From an uncultured Chloroflexota bacterium (GTDB taxonomy: Bacteria > Chloroflexota > UBA4733), in contig CALBSQ010000035.1 in NCBI GenBank assembly GCA_937967325.1, positions 1 to 37,485 of the forward strand: a DNA stretch of 37,485 nt, given 5' to 3'. Below, piece after piece: positions 1 through 8,226 of the stretch; the stretch's first letter is position 1, and every line of letters starts with the position of its first letter. A program made the translations under genes and the position numbers. The notes below the pieces were generated by a model. It was not told where the DNA came from. It searched no databases and worked only from the letters and a program-made list of their open reading frames with translations.

Positions 1-39
1 TACCTGCTGCAGCGGAGCAAGCGACCGCATGTGCTATGA
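1..39 (+). CDS. 3' end of a FecCD-type ABC permease (partial)
   Basis: The window opens inside a reading frame that encodes 12 residues (ending KRPHVL) before a TGA at 37-39. A short basic tail after a hydrophobic Leu-Leu pair is how FecCD/BtuC permeases usually end. The TGA overlaps an ATG at 36-38 (ATGA), which is typical of a permease translationally coupled to its ATPase, and an iron-siderophore/B12-type ATPase does follow. The assignment rests on this context and on very little sequence. Confidence 0.45.
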   Translation, partial: YLLQRSKRPHVL

Positions 40-846
40 ATCTCTCCCCCCGCCCTCACCATCGAGACCGTCGAGTACCGATACGAAGCGGGCTTCCGGC
101 TGGGTCCAATCTCACTCATTGTCCGGCCCGGCGAGATGGTGGCCTTGCTAGGGCCGAACGGCTCCGGCAAGTCTACGCTGTTCAAGCTTGTCGCCGGCGC
201 CTTGAAGCCGGCAGGTGGCTCGGTTCGGCTGGGGGCGACGTTGATACGCGCACTGTCGCGGCGGGAGCTGGCACGGCGGCTGGCGGTGGTGGCGCAGGAT
301 ATCACGGTGCCGTTCAACTTCACGGTCGCGGAGGTGGTCTCCTTTGGCCGGACAGCCTATGCGCCGCTGCTTTCAGGACTGACCAGCATCGACCGCCTGG
401 CCATCGAGCGCGCGCTGGCCCTCACCGACACGACGCGCTTCGCCGATCGGCACTTCGGCACGCTCTCCGGCGGTGAGCGCCAGCGCGCCTTGCTGGCGAT
501 GGCGCTGGCGCAGGAGCCGGAGGTGCTCTTGCTGGATGAGCCAACGGCCCATCTGGATATCCACTATCAGGTAGAGATGTTGGATCTGCTCCAGCAACTC
601 CATGCCGGCGGAAAGCTCACGGTCTGCGTCACGCTGCACGACCTGAATCTGGCCTCCCTCTATTTCCCCCGGTTGATACTCATGGCGGCGGGCCAGGTGG
701 TCGCCGACGGCGCTGCCGACGACGTGTTGCGGCCGGAGGTGCTGGGTCCGGTCTTCCACCGGCGTCTGACCCTGCTGCGGCATCCCACTCGAGGCGTGCC
801 GCTGGTGGCGCCGGAGCCGGGGAATCGGGGTGACGGGCAGGTCTAG
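36..846 (+). CDS. Iron-siderophore/cobalamin-type ABC transporter ATP-binding protein, frameshifted near its start
   Basis: This is the ATPase of a FecBCDE/BtuCD-type importer. It would power uptake of an iron chelate, heme or cobalamin at the cytoplasmic face of the membrane. From the internal ATG at 136 the protein shows a Walker A GPNGSGKST, the signature LSGGERQR, Walker B VLLLDEP and a following H-loop (TLHDLN). Family members carry about 30 more residues before Walker A. Those residues are present (ETVEYRYEAGF, then GPISL) in the same frame as the ATPase but with no start codon. The natural start, the ATG at 36 coupled to the permease stop, is one base out of frame. Removing one C from the six-C run at 46-51 would join them. 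This is either a real mutation or a homopolymer sequencing error. The 3' part is intact and ends with TAG at 844-846. Confidence 0.8.
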
Positions 847-1100
847 CTGCCGGCAGGTGTGCGGCCGCGTCTGCTGGGTCCGCAGGAAATGACCGAGATG
901 GCGGGGGCCGCCGGGGCCGCGTCTGCGGACGGCGGCCAACCGGCGCCCCCGCCTCCAACTGCCCGCCCCTAATCTAATCCGTATCGGGCCCAGACCCACG
1001 GCCGCTTGGAGCGCGGAATCTGCCGGACGCACCACTCATGATAGGCTCAGGGATCGCCGGGCGGTGGTGTTAAGGAGATTGGCCGAATCGAGGTGTAAGG

Positions 1101-1706
1101 ATGGTCTACGAGACGCTGGCTCCCTGGGCGGAATCGGCGCCCGGCGCCGGATACCCGTTGACCGAAGACGCCCTCCGGCAGGTGCCGGACGACTGCTGGA
1201 CCTATGAGCTGGTAGAGGGGAGGCTGGTTCGAATGGCGCCGGCAGCGGGAGGAGCGTCATCGTCGGCGCTGAGCCTCGGAGGAGCTATGGCGGCGTTTGT
1301 TGAGGCTCACCACCTCGGCCGCGTGACCGGAGCGGATGGCACGTACGTGTTGAGCAAGCCCGGCGAGCCAACGACGGCGTTGGCGCCCGACGTGGCCTTC
1401 GTGCGGAAAGGCCGGTACCCCTCACCGGACTCGCCGGAGTTCTGGCGCTTCTGGCACGTGGCGCCCGACCTGGCCGTTGAGGTCGTGTCCTTCGACCAAT
1501 ACCGACCAGAGATGGCCAGGAAGGCGCACCTGTATCTGCACGCGGGTGTGCGGCTGCTCTGGCTGGTCTGGCCGAAGTATCGACACGTGGCGGTGTGGCG
1601 GCCGGGCGCGGATCAGCCGGTGGCGACCATCGGCATTGGCGAACAGTGGGACGGGCTGGACGTGCTGCCGGGCTTCACCTACCCGGTGGCGCGGCTGTTC
1701 TCCTGA
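1101..1706 (+). CDS. Uma2-family (DUF820) putative restriction endonuclease-like protein
   Basis: The 201-residue protein has the Uma2 layout: an N-terminal helix, the strand pair YELVEGRLVRM, a loop, then PDVAFV (Asp97), PDLAVEVVS (Glu127) and a helix starting with Lys141 followed by HAGVRLLWLV. Asp97, Glu127 and Lys141 fit the PD-(D/E)xK core of this family. Uma2 proteins are very abundant in Chloroflexota and cyanobacteria, and their cellular role is largely unknown. The start is an ATG preceded by a GAGG/AAGG purine stretch. It stands alone between the transporter remnant and the propeller gene. The catalytic assignment comes from motif position only. Confidence 0.8.
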   Translation: MVYETLAPWAESAPGAGYPLTEDALRQVPDDCWTYELVEGRLVRMAPAAGGASSSALSLGGAMAAFVEAHHLGRVTGADGTYVLSKPGEPTTALAPDVAFVRKGRYPSPDSPEFWRFWHVAPDLAVEVVSFDQYRPEMARKAHLYLHAGVRLLWLVWPKYRHVAVWRPGADQPVATIGIGEQWDGLDVLPGFTYPVARLFS

Positions 1707-1792
1707 AGGGGCGACAAGGCAGGCAAACGGCAGTGAGACAGAGGCAGCCGTGTTACGGCTGGCGGAAATCCTGTCGCGGCGTGCGCCCCGGC

Positions 1793-1904
1793 GCCTGCTG
1801 CTGAACCAGCAGGCTAACCGTTTGAACCCGCCTGCAGGCGGCTAGGGTTTCAGGGGGCAGCCGGGAAGCCTTCCTAGCCGGCTTCAGCCGGGTTCGATCT
1901 GTTA
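1793..1904. repeat. REP/BIME-like element: hairpin plus two 32-nt imperfect inverted arms
   Basis: The first part is a perfect 8-bp stem, GCCTGCTG (1793-1800) and CAGCAGGC (1807-1814), with a 6-nt loop. Two 32-nt arms follow, at 1815-1846 and, inverted, at 1873-1904. Both begin TAAC and share GAACCCG and GGCTAGG, and each holds its own small palindrome (CCGCCTGCAGGCGG in the first). The 26-nt spacer is unrelated. The element fills the gap between the Uma2 and propeller genes and has no T-tract, so a classical terminator is unlikely. An extragenic REP-type repeat is the best reading. Confidence 0.6.
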
Positions 1905-1956
1905 GTCCGACGGTTCAGCGTCGGGCGGGCCGGCGAGCAACGTGGAAGGATCTGTG

Positions 1957-4900
1957 ATGGCGGCAGAACAGGGCACAGGCGGAATGGCCCAGGCGTTGAC
2001 CGGCGCGCTGGAATGGCGGCTGATCGGGCCGCATCGCGGCGGGCGCGTCGTGGCGGTGGCGGGCGACCCCGCATCGCCCCTGGTTTTCTACTTCGGCGCC
2101 TGCGCTGGCGGGGTCTGGAAGACCATCAACGGCGGCCTGTCCTGGCACAACGTGTCGGACGGCTTCTTCAAGACGGCGGCCGTGGGCGCCATCGCCGTGG
2201 CCGAGTCCGATCCCAACGTGGTCTACGCCGGGATGGGTGAGACCTGCATCCGCGGCAATGTGTCCCACGGCGACGGCGTCTACCGGTCCACCGATGCCGG
2301 CAAGACTTGGGCGCACCTCGGCCTGGAGGATACGCGGCACATCGCCAAGGTGCGCATCCACCCGAAGGACCCCGAGCTGGTCTACGTCGCCGCGCTCGGG
2401 CACGCCTACGGGCCGAATGCGCAGCGCGGCCTCTTCCGCTCGCGGGACGGCGGCAAGACCTGGGAACAGATCCTCTTCCGCGATGAGCGCACCGGCGCCA
2501 TTGACCTGGCCATGGACCCGCACAACCCGCGAATACTCTACGCCGCCTTCTGGGAGGCGCTGCGCACACCCTACAGCCTGAGCAGCGGCGGCCCCGGCAG
2601 CGGGCTCTGGAAGTCCAGCGATGGCGGGGATACGTGGACCGAGCTGACCAACAAGCCCGGCTTGCCCAAGGGTGTCAAGGGTAAGATCGGCGTGGCCGTG
2701 TCACCGGCGCGGCCAGACCGTCTCTGGGCGGTGGTGGAGGCGGAGGACGGCGCCGTCTTCCGATCCGACGACGCGGGCGAGTCCTGGCAGCGGCTCTGCG
2801 AGAAAGGCGAGCTGCGGCGGCGCGCCTGGTACTATATGCACGTTTACGCCGACCCCCACGATGCCGACACTGTCTGGGTGCTCAATGTGCAGTGCTGGCG
2901 GTCCATCGATGGCGGCGCCACCTTCAGCGCGATGCCGACGCCGCACGGCGACGATCACGACCTCTGGATCGACCCACATAATCCCCAGCGCATGATCGAG
3001 GGCAACGACGGCGGCGCCTGCATCAGCTTCGACGGTGGCGCGTCCTGGTCCAGCACCTACAACCAGCCAACCGCGCAGTTCTATCACGTCACCACCGACA
3101 ACCAGTTCCCCTACCGCGTCTACGGCTCTCAGCAGGACAACTCCGCGCTGTCGCTGCCGAGTCGCTCTGTCCGAGGCGCCATCACCCACCTGGAGTGGTA
3201 CGACCCGGGCGGCGGCGAGAGCGGCTACATCGCCGTGCGACCGGACGATCCCAATATCGTGTTCGGCGGCGCCATCGGCAGTGGGGCCGGTCATGGCCGC
3301 CTCATCCGCTACGACCACCGCACCGGCCAGCGGCGCAACATCACCGTCTGGCCGGAGGTGATGGGCATGGGGAGCGGCGCCAAAGAGGTGAAGCACCGTT
3401 TCCAGTGGACCTTCCCCATCGTCATCTCGCCGCACGATGCCAATGTCCTCTACGTGGCGGCCAACCGGCTCTTCCGCTCAACCGACGAAGGCGCCAGTTG
3501 GCAGGTGATCAGCCCCGACCTCACGCGCAACGACGAGTCCAAGCTGCAGCCGTCCGGCGGCCCCATCACCCGCGACAACACCGGCGCCGAGATGTACTGC
3601 ACCATCTTCGCCTTCGTGGAGTCGCCGCACCAGCGCGGGCTGTTCTGGGCCGGCACCGACGACGGCCTGGTCCACCTCTCCCGCGACGGCGGCCAGACCT
3701 GGACCGACATCACGCCGCCCGACATGCCGAAGTGGGCGCTGATCAGCGTGATCGACCTCTCCGCCCACGACCCGGCCACCGCCTACGTGGCGGCCACCTG
3801 CTACAAGCTGGACGAGTTCCATCCCTATCTGTTCAAGACGAGCGACCACGGCAAGAGCTGGCAGCGGATCGACACCGGCATCCCCGAAACCGACTTCACG
3901 CGCGTGATCCGCGCCGATCCGGTCCAGCGCGGCCTACTGTTCGCCGGCACGGAGACCGGCTTCTACGTCTCCTTCGACGATGGGGCCTCCTGGCATTCAG
4001 CACAGGGCAACCTGCCGGTGGCGCCGATCTATGACTTGACGATCAAGGATGACGACCTGATCGTCGCCACGCATGGCCGCTCCTTCTGGATTCTGGACGA
4101 CATAACACCATTGCGCCAGATGACGGAGCAGCGGCTCGATGGTCCGGCGCGCCTCTTCCAGCCGCGCCCGACCTACCGCTTCAAGGTGTATGGCGGCTCC
4201 GGTCGCGGAGACGCCGGTAACGCTTTCCGCTCCGCCGGACCGCTGCAGTTGCCCGTCTTCCGACGCAAGGACCCCTCGGGCAAGACCAAGGAGACCCTGT
4301 TCGACAGCGGGGAGAATCCGCCCAACGGCGTCATCGCGACCTACTACCTGAAGGAGAAGCCCAAGGATGCCATCAGCCTGACCTTCCTGGACGCGGCGGG
4401 CCAGGAGATCCGGACCTTCCGCAGCGAGGTAGAGCCGGAGGAAGCCGCGGCCGGTTTGGCGACGGCCGCGGCAGAGGGGGGCGAGGGCGGCAGCAAAGAG
4501 CCCCAGGCGACCAAGGACAGTGAGGCGGAAGACAAGGAGCCCAAACTGCCGGCAGAGGCAGGGACCAACCGCTTCGTCTGGGACCTGCGCTACCCCGATG
4601 CCCACAAGGTACCGGGGGACAAGGCCAGCGAGAATCTCGTCCGCGGTCCTGTCGCGACTCCGGGCCATTACCATGTCCGGCTGACCGTCCCCGGCCAGGC
4701 CTCGAGCGCGGAGTTCGAGTTGCTCGCCGATCCACGCCTGCAGGCCAGCCAGGCGGATCTGCAGGCGCAGTTCGACCTGCTCCTGAAGATCCGTGACAAG
4801 CTGTCGGAGACGCACGACGCGATAGTCCAACTGCGCGATCTGCGCCAGCAAGTCGACGCGCTGTTGCGCCGGACGAAGCAGCGTCAGGATGCCGAGACCA

Positions 4901-5214
4901 TCGTCGGCCCGGGCAAGGCGCTCAAGGAGGCGCTGGATGCCATCGAGCAGGAGTTGATCGATCCCCAGGCGGACAGCCCGCTCGGCCATCCCACCCGCTT
5001 CAACGCCCGTCTGGCCACACTCTCCGGCTTCGTGGATAGCGCCGACGCGGCGCCGACGCGTCAGTGCTACGAGGTGTTCGACCACCTGTCAGCCCAGATC
5101 GACGCCCAACTGGCGCGGCTGCGCGAGCTCATCAAGACGAACCTGGCAGCATTCAATGCGCAGCTCCGTGGCTCGGACGTGCCGGCGGTGCTCGTCGTGG
5201 AATCGGTAGGATAG
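1957..5214 (+). CDS. Large BNR/Asp-box (sortilin/VPS10-like) beta-propeller protein
   Basis: The protein is about 1085 residues. Its first two thirds hold at least ten Asp-box motifs (S-x-D-x-G-x-[TS]-[WF]): RSTDAGKTW, RSRDGGKTW, KSSDGGDTW, RSDDAGESW, RSIDGGATF, SFDGGASW, RSTDEGASW, LSRDGGQTW, KTSDHGKSW and SFDDGASW. Such repeats build sialidase/sortilin-type propellers that bind ligands or, less often, cleave glycans. A Glu/Lys-rich linker follows, then a short beta region and a C-terminal helical stretch rich in Gln, Asp and Leu, likely a coiled coil. No signal peptide is visible. I chose the ATG at 1957 because GGAAGGA sits 6 nt upstream; an in-frame GTG at 1942 overlaps that site. Proteins of this type are often labelled 'glycosyl hydrolase', but no catalytic residues can be assigned here. 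Confidence 0.8.
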   Translation: MAAEQGTGGMAQALTGALEWRLIGPHRGGRVVAVAGDPASPLVFYFGACAGGVWKTINGGLSWHNVSDGFFKTAAVGAIAVAESDPNVVYAGMGETCIRGNVSHGDGVYRSTDAGKTWAHLGLEDTRHIAKVRIHPKDPELVYVAALGHAYGPNAQRGLFRSRDGGKTWEQILFRDERTGAIDLAMDPHNPRILYAAFWEALRTPYSLSSGGPGSGLWKSSDGGDTWTELTNKPGLPKGVKGKIGVAVSPARPDRLWAVVEAEDGAVFRSDDAGESWQRLCEKGELRRRAWYYMHVYADPHDADTVWVLNVQCWRSIDGGATFSAMPTPHGDDHDLWIDPHNPQRMIEGNDGGACISFDGGASWSSTYNQPTAQFYHVTTDNQFPYRVYGSQQDNSALSLPSRSVRGAITHLEWYDPGGGESGYIAVRPDDPNIVFGGAIGSGAGHGRLIRYDHRTGQRRNITVWPEVMGMGSGAKEVKHRFQWTFPIVISPHDANVLYVAANRLFRSTDEGASWQVISPDLTRNDESKLQPSGGPITRDNTGAEMYCTIFAFVESPHQRGLFWAGTDDGLVHLSRDGGQTWTDITPPDMPKWALISVIDLSAHDPATAYVAATCYKLDEFHPYLFKTSDHGKSWQRIDTGIPETDFTRVIRADPVQRGLLFAGTETGFYVSFDDGASWHSAQGNLPVAPIYDLTIKDDDLIVATHGRSFWILDDITPLRQMTEQRLDGPARLFQPRPTYRFKVYGGSGRGDAGNAFRSAGPLQLPVFRRKDPSGKTKETLFDSGENPPNGVIATYYLKEKPKDAISLTFLDAAGQEIRTFRSEVEPEEAAAGLATAAAEGGEGGSKEPQATKDSEAEDKEPKLPAEAGTNRFVWDLRYPDAHKVPGDKASENLVRGPVATPGHYHVRLTVPGQASSAEFELLADPRLQASQADLQAQFDLLLKIRDKLSETHDAIVQLRDLRQQVDALLRRTKQRQDAETIVGPGKALKEALDAIEQELIDPQADSPLGHPTRFNARLATLSGFVDSADAAPTRQCYEVFDHLSAQIDAQLARLRELIKTNLAAFNAQLRGSDVPAVLVVESVG

Positions 5215-5245
5215 TGACTGTGTTTCAAGGCGTAGGATCTTAGCC

Positions 5246-5479
5246 GTGAAAATTCGTCATGACGCGGACGTTGATGCATTGAGCATCGTGTTCCGGGACA
5301 GGACAGTAACGACCGCGGAACTAGCGGAAGGGATCACCGCGGAATACGACGCGAGGGGCCAGTTCGTGGGCCTCGAGGTGCTCGATGCTGCTAGACGGTT
5401 CGGCGATCCGTCTGTGCTCAGCCAGATTGTGCTAGAGGGGCTAGGACCGGCAGTCTCGCCAGTCGCAAGGGCGCGTTGA
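5246..5479 (+). CDS. DUF2283 domain protein
   Basis: This 77-residue protein starts with GTG. It opens KIRHDADVDALSIVF and continues with TAELAEGITAEYDARGQFVGLEVLDA, the pattern of DUF2283: a short beta-sheet domain with D-x-[DE]-x-D-A-[LA], then E-x-x-x-G-I and D-x-x-G-x-x-V-G-[IL]-E-[IV]-L. The function of the family is unknown; members are often found beside toxin-like or mobile genes. It lies 31 nt after the propeller gene and could be cotranscribed with it. It converges on the pglZ-like gene of the island. Confidence 0.85.
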   Translation: MKIRHDADVDALSIVFRDRTVTTAELAEGITAEYDARGQFVGLEVLDAARRFGDPSVLSQIVLEGLGPAVSPVARAR

Positions 5480-5532
5480 AGAGGAATGGCAGCCGCGGGT
5501 TGCGTAGCATAGATTCATCCCTTTTCCATCGC

Positions 5533-6864
5533 TTAGCCGCCGACCGTCGTGAGCATCTGCGCGGCGATGCTGCCGTCCGGCGCCAGCACCACGACAAAGG
5601 CGGCAACGCCCTGCTGATCATCGTCCGGCACGGGCAGCGACGCGGCGCCGGCATCGTCTACGGTTTTGGCGGCCGTGGTGATGGAGGTCGCCGCATCACC
5701 GGCTCGCGTGCGCAGGTCCGCCCGCAGCCCGGCGCCTCCGGCAATCGTTACGTGGCACACCAGGCCCTTCCAACGAACGCTGTCAATCCGAGCGGCCGTG
5801 GTCGCCAGCAGCCGGCTGACGCTGAGCACCGGCGCCACGCACTCCTGCGGACTGACGCCGCCATGCTCCGCCTCGCGCCCGGCTTCGAAGCAGGCGATGC
5901 CCGACGCCACGGCGACCGTCACGCCGCTATCCCAGAACCATGGAACGGTCGGCTGGTCCGTGCAAGCAAACGGCTTGAGGAGCGCGCAGCGTCCCTTGCG
6001 CAGCTCCGTCAGTTGCTCCGGCAGTTCCACCTTGGGCAGGCCGCCCGGCAGGAGCAGCCAGCCGTGGTCGGTCACCACCACCACACGGCGCCAGCCTGCC
6101 TCAAGCAACGCGACGATTCGGGTTGCCAGGGCCCGTACCTCGGCGGCCAGTTGATGCGACACTTTCCAGCCATGCTCGTGGCAGTAGGCATCGATGTCGC
6201 CCAACTCCGTCCAGGCCCGACCGTTCGGGTCACCGTACTCCTCGTCCGCCAGGACCTGATACCCGGCATCCGCCAGCAGGCGCCGCAGGACCGGCGCCGT
6301 GGCGCGCGAGCCGGTGTCCAGTGTCGCGGCGTCGAAGCCGTCGCCCGGGCCCAGCCGTGCAGCGACCGGCGAGATGGCAGGCTTGGCAGTAGCAGTCACC
6401 GTCGGGAGCGCGGAGAACCGCCAGTCCAGGGTCGCCGCCAGCCCTCGGCCGTCCAGTTCCTGCCTCAACAGTTGGGCCACGTCGAAGCGCAACCCGTCAC
6501 TGAAGAGCAGGCAGTCACCAGGCTCCGTCGTGACGGCGGCTGACGTGGGAGCGCGGACGCCTTCGCCAGACTTTTCTCCGGTCCGGAGAGAGGGGCGGTC
6601 GTCGGATGGGGGGGCGCCGGCCAGCACGCAGCGCAGCCAGTAGGCGGGACCGCTCCGCTCGTCCGCGACGTAGGGTCCCAACGTGAGTAGCGCCGGCAGC
6701 CGGGAACGCAGGCGGGGCAGCAGCGCCTCCCATTCCCGCTCTTTGTCTGTCCAGAGCACCGCCGCGGGCGCCACCTGGTCGTTGTGGTTGTAGCGGCCGG
6801 CGCGCTCGATGGCCTCGACCACCGCGTCGAGGAAGGTGTGACCCGGTGCAGACGCCGCCATCAT
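5533..6864 (-). CDS. pglZ: PglZ type B-like BREX phosphatase domain protein, apparently internally deleted
   Basis: This belongs to the alkaline-phosphatase superfamily found in BREX and other phage-defence systems. Residues 20-82 (YNHNDQ, LWTDKEREWEALLPRLR, GPYWLR-type block) match the start of BREX type B PglZ. Residues 116-445 match its C-terminal catalytic half: SDGLRFD (123-128), TDHG (265-268) and EHGG-x-SPQE (333-341). Family members are usually about 750-900 residues; this one is 443. The large middle block should lie near residues 83-115. In its place is a low-complexity, repeat-like linker rich in Gly, Glu, Ser and Arg (nt about 6530-6618). The frame stays open across the junction. 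The ATG overlaps the TGA of the PIN toxin gene (ATGA). Metal-binding motifs remain, so activity cannot be excluded. The deletion is inferred from recalled family length, not from an alignment. Confidence 0.75.
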   Translation of the reverse strand: MMAASAPGHTFLDAVVEAIERAGRYNHNDQVAPAAVLWTDKEREWEALLPRLRSRLPALLTLGPYVADERSGPAYWLRCVLAGAPPSDDRPSLRTGEKSGEGVRAPTSAAVTTEPGDCLLFSDGLRFDVAQLLRQELDGRGLAATLDWRFSALPTVTATAKPAISPVAARLGPGDGFDAATLDTGSRATAPVLRRLLADAGYQVLADEEYGDPNGRAWTELGDIDAYCHEHGWKVSHQLAAEVRALATRIVALLEAGWRRVVVVTDHGWLLLPGGLPKVELPEQLTELRKGRCALLKPFACTDQPTVPWFWDSGVTVAVASGIACFEAGREAEHGGVSPQECVAPVLSVSRLLATTAARIDSVRWKGLVCHVTIAGGAGLRADLRTRAGDAATSITTAAKTVDDAGAASLPVPDDDQQGVAAFVVVLAPDGSIAAQMLTTVGG

Positions 6865-7289
6865 CGCCTGATCTCGGCAAGCAGCGTCTCGGTCACCCAG
6901 GTTGGGCAGCCGCAGCCGAGGAAGTCGCCGTCGTTCGTCCAGATGCCAGCGTCGAGGACGAGCACCAGCGCGACAGCCGGCCAGTCATTGGGATCTCGGG
7001 GAATCCGCAGCCGGGCTCGCTCTTCCACGAAAGCGTACGCCTCCGCCGGCACAACGGTCACGTAGGCCTCGGCGAGGGCCCATGCCTTTTCGGTCAGCGC
7101 TGTCGCGGTGGCCTGATCCACCTGGCCGCGCCGTACCCGTGCCTCGGCGCGGTGTTGCATCTCGTGGTGTGCCTCATTCCAGGCATGCTCGGCGACGTAC
7201 AGCTCGAGACGCGCGTGCGTCACCACTTCTTGCCCGCGCTGGCGCAGTAGCTCACCGACGAGCACATCGGCATCGGCAACGAGGCGCAT
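6861..7289 (-). CDS. PIN-domain toxin (VapC-like ribonuclease)
   Basis: The 142-residue protein shows the acidic residues expected of a PIN fold: ADADVLV (Asp6, Asp8) at the N-terminus, a Glu-containing helix (AEHAWNEAHHEM), RDPNDWPAVALVL, and WTNDGDFLGCG near the C-terminus. PIN toxins cleave RNA with Mg2+. The ending (DFLGCG, then PTWVTETLL) is typical of a subgroup with a W-T-x-D-x-D-F signature. The gene starts where the antitoxin gene stops (TGATG) and its stop overlaps the pglZ start. It is therefore translated as part of one chain: antitoxin, toxin, pglZ. Confidence 0.8.
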   Translation of the reverse strand: MRLVADADVLVGELLRQRGQEVVTHARLELYVAEHAWNEAHHEMQHRAEARVRRGQVDQATATALTEKAWALAEAYVTVVPAEAYAFVEERARLRIPRDPNDWPAVALVLVLDAGIWTNDGDFLGCGCPTWVTETLLAEIRR

Positions 7290-7543
7290 CAGTCGAGCGA
7301 CTGTGACACGTCGAACATTTCGGCGAGCTGCTCCTCGCTCATGCCGGTCTCCGCCATCGCCTTGCGCACGGCCTCTCTCAACTCGGCCAGGGCACGCTCA
7401 CCCTTCTCCGTCTCTCGGGTCGGCACGGGAATGTAGAATCCCACGGTCTTGCCGTGGCGTTCAATGGCGATCACGTCGTTGCCCGCCAGGTAGCGGGTCG
7501 CGCGGTCGCGAAAGTCGCGGATTCCGGCGTGGATCATGGCCAT
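7289..7543 (-). CDS. Phd/YefM-like antitoxin of the PIN toxin
   Basis: The 84-residue product begins MAMIHAGIRDFRDRATRYL and continues DVIAIERHGKTVGFYIPV, the Phd/YefM pattern (R-x-x-[LF]-x-x-x-L, then V-x-I-x-R-x-G-x-P/T-V-A/G-x-[LI]-x-P). It would bind its own operator through the N-terminal fold and neutralise the toxin through the charged C-terminal helix. I chose the ATG at 7541-7543 because GGAGG lies 5 nt upstream; a second ATG two codons later is possible. The open frame extends much further upstream, but that part is out-of-character repeat sequence. Confidence 0.8.
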   Translation of the reverse strand: MAMIHAGIRDFRDRATRYLAGNDVIAIERHGKTVGFYIPVPTRETEKGERALAELREAVRKAMAETGMSEEQLAEMFDVSQSLD

Positions 7544-7583
7544 GTCAACCTCCAATGCGCCGAGCGATGTGGTCACTGCCTGG

Positions 7584-8219
7584 TCACAGTGTAACCGGTC
7601 GCGACCCCTCCCTACCCTCCCCGTTCCGGAGAGGGGATGGGGGATGGCCGCCCGCTGCGCCACTTGGCGGCGATCGGCGCGGCCTGCCGTCCACCGAATG
7701 GGGTGTGGATGACGGCGGGCCGCTTGATTCGCTCCTCGGCGGTGGTCGGCGTGGGCTGCTCTCCGCGGGACGAGGTGGGATTGGGAGACGGGGCGGTGGC
7801 GGAGATTGGGGGGTGGGCAGCGGTTGTGCTGGCGGCTGAGCGGGCGTGAGATGGCAGGCGTCGCGGATGCGCTGCAGGACAGCCGGGAGGTGATGGCGGA
7901 CGTCGTCGTTGCTGACGCGGAGGATGCGAAGGCCGCGCGCCGCCAGCACGCGGTCACGCTCGGTGTCGTAGTCTGCCTGTCGCCGATGGACTGCGCCGTC
8001 GACCTCTACCACCAGGCTGGCCTCGGCGCAGAAGAAGTCGGCGATGAAGCCGTCGATGATCTGCTGCCGATGGAAAGCGAGGCCGTCGAGCCGGTTATTT
8101 CGCAGGCGGTGCCACAGCGTCGTCTCCTCCGGCGTCATCTCGCGGCGGAGCTCCCTGGCCCGACGCAGCTTCTCCGGGTCCACGCGATGCCCCGTGATGA
8201 TCCCCTTCTCCTGCCGCAC
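7584..8219 (-). CDS. DUF559-type (very-short-patch-repair-like) endonuclease with a proline-rich tail
   Basis: The core encodes KLRRARELRREMTPEETTLW, then LAFHRQQIIDGFIADFFC and VVEVDGAVH, and near the end LRILRVSNDDV. This is the DUF559 fold, a PD-(D/E)xK relative of Vsr endonucleases: the Asp of FIADF and the Glu/Asp of VEVDG are the likely metal ligands. Such genes are commonly mobile and sit beside restriction or methylation genes. The start is uncertain. I chose a GTG just before the conserved core because the open frame upstream runs through repeat DNA. The last ~85 codons are a Pro/Ser/Arg-rich tail that also runs through a repeat copy (7603-7636) and is probably not a folded domain. 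Confidence 0.7.
   Translation of the reverse strand: MRQEKGIITGHRVDPEKLRRARELRREMTPEETTLWHRLRNNRLDGLAFHRQQIIDGFIADFFCAEASLVVEVDGAVHRRQADYDTERDRVLAARGLRILRVSNDDVRHHLPAVLQRIRDACHLTPAQPPAQPLPTPQSPPPPRLPIPPRPAESSPRRPPPRSESSGPPSSTPHSVDGRPRRSPPSGAAGGHPPSPLRNGEGREGSRPVTL
7603..7636 (+). repeat. Solo 34-nt copy of the MITE end sequence
   Basis: The 34 nt beginning GACCCCTCCCTACCC and ending GGAGAGGGG are identical to the outer part of the left end of the element at 8227-8415. The copy lies inside the 3' tail of the DUF559 frame. The nuclease gene is thus bracketed by the same sequence, in the same orientation as the left end. Confidence 0.85.
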
Positions 8220-8226
8220 CGCGACG

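Noticed and set aside
3997..5085. Long 362-codon frame on the - strand inside the propeller gene
   Set aside because: The + strand protein carries clear Asp-box repeats across the region; the antisense frame has no family character and reflects high GC.
7544..7957. N-terminal extension of the antitoxin frame
   Set aside because: It is low complexity, overlaps the DUF559 frame and a repeat, and a good ribosome site lies before the internal ATG.
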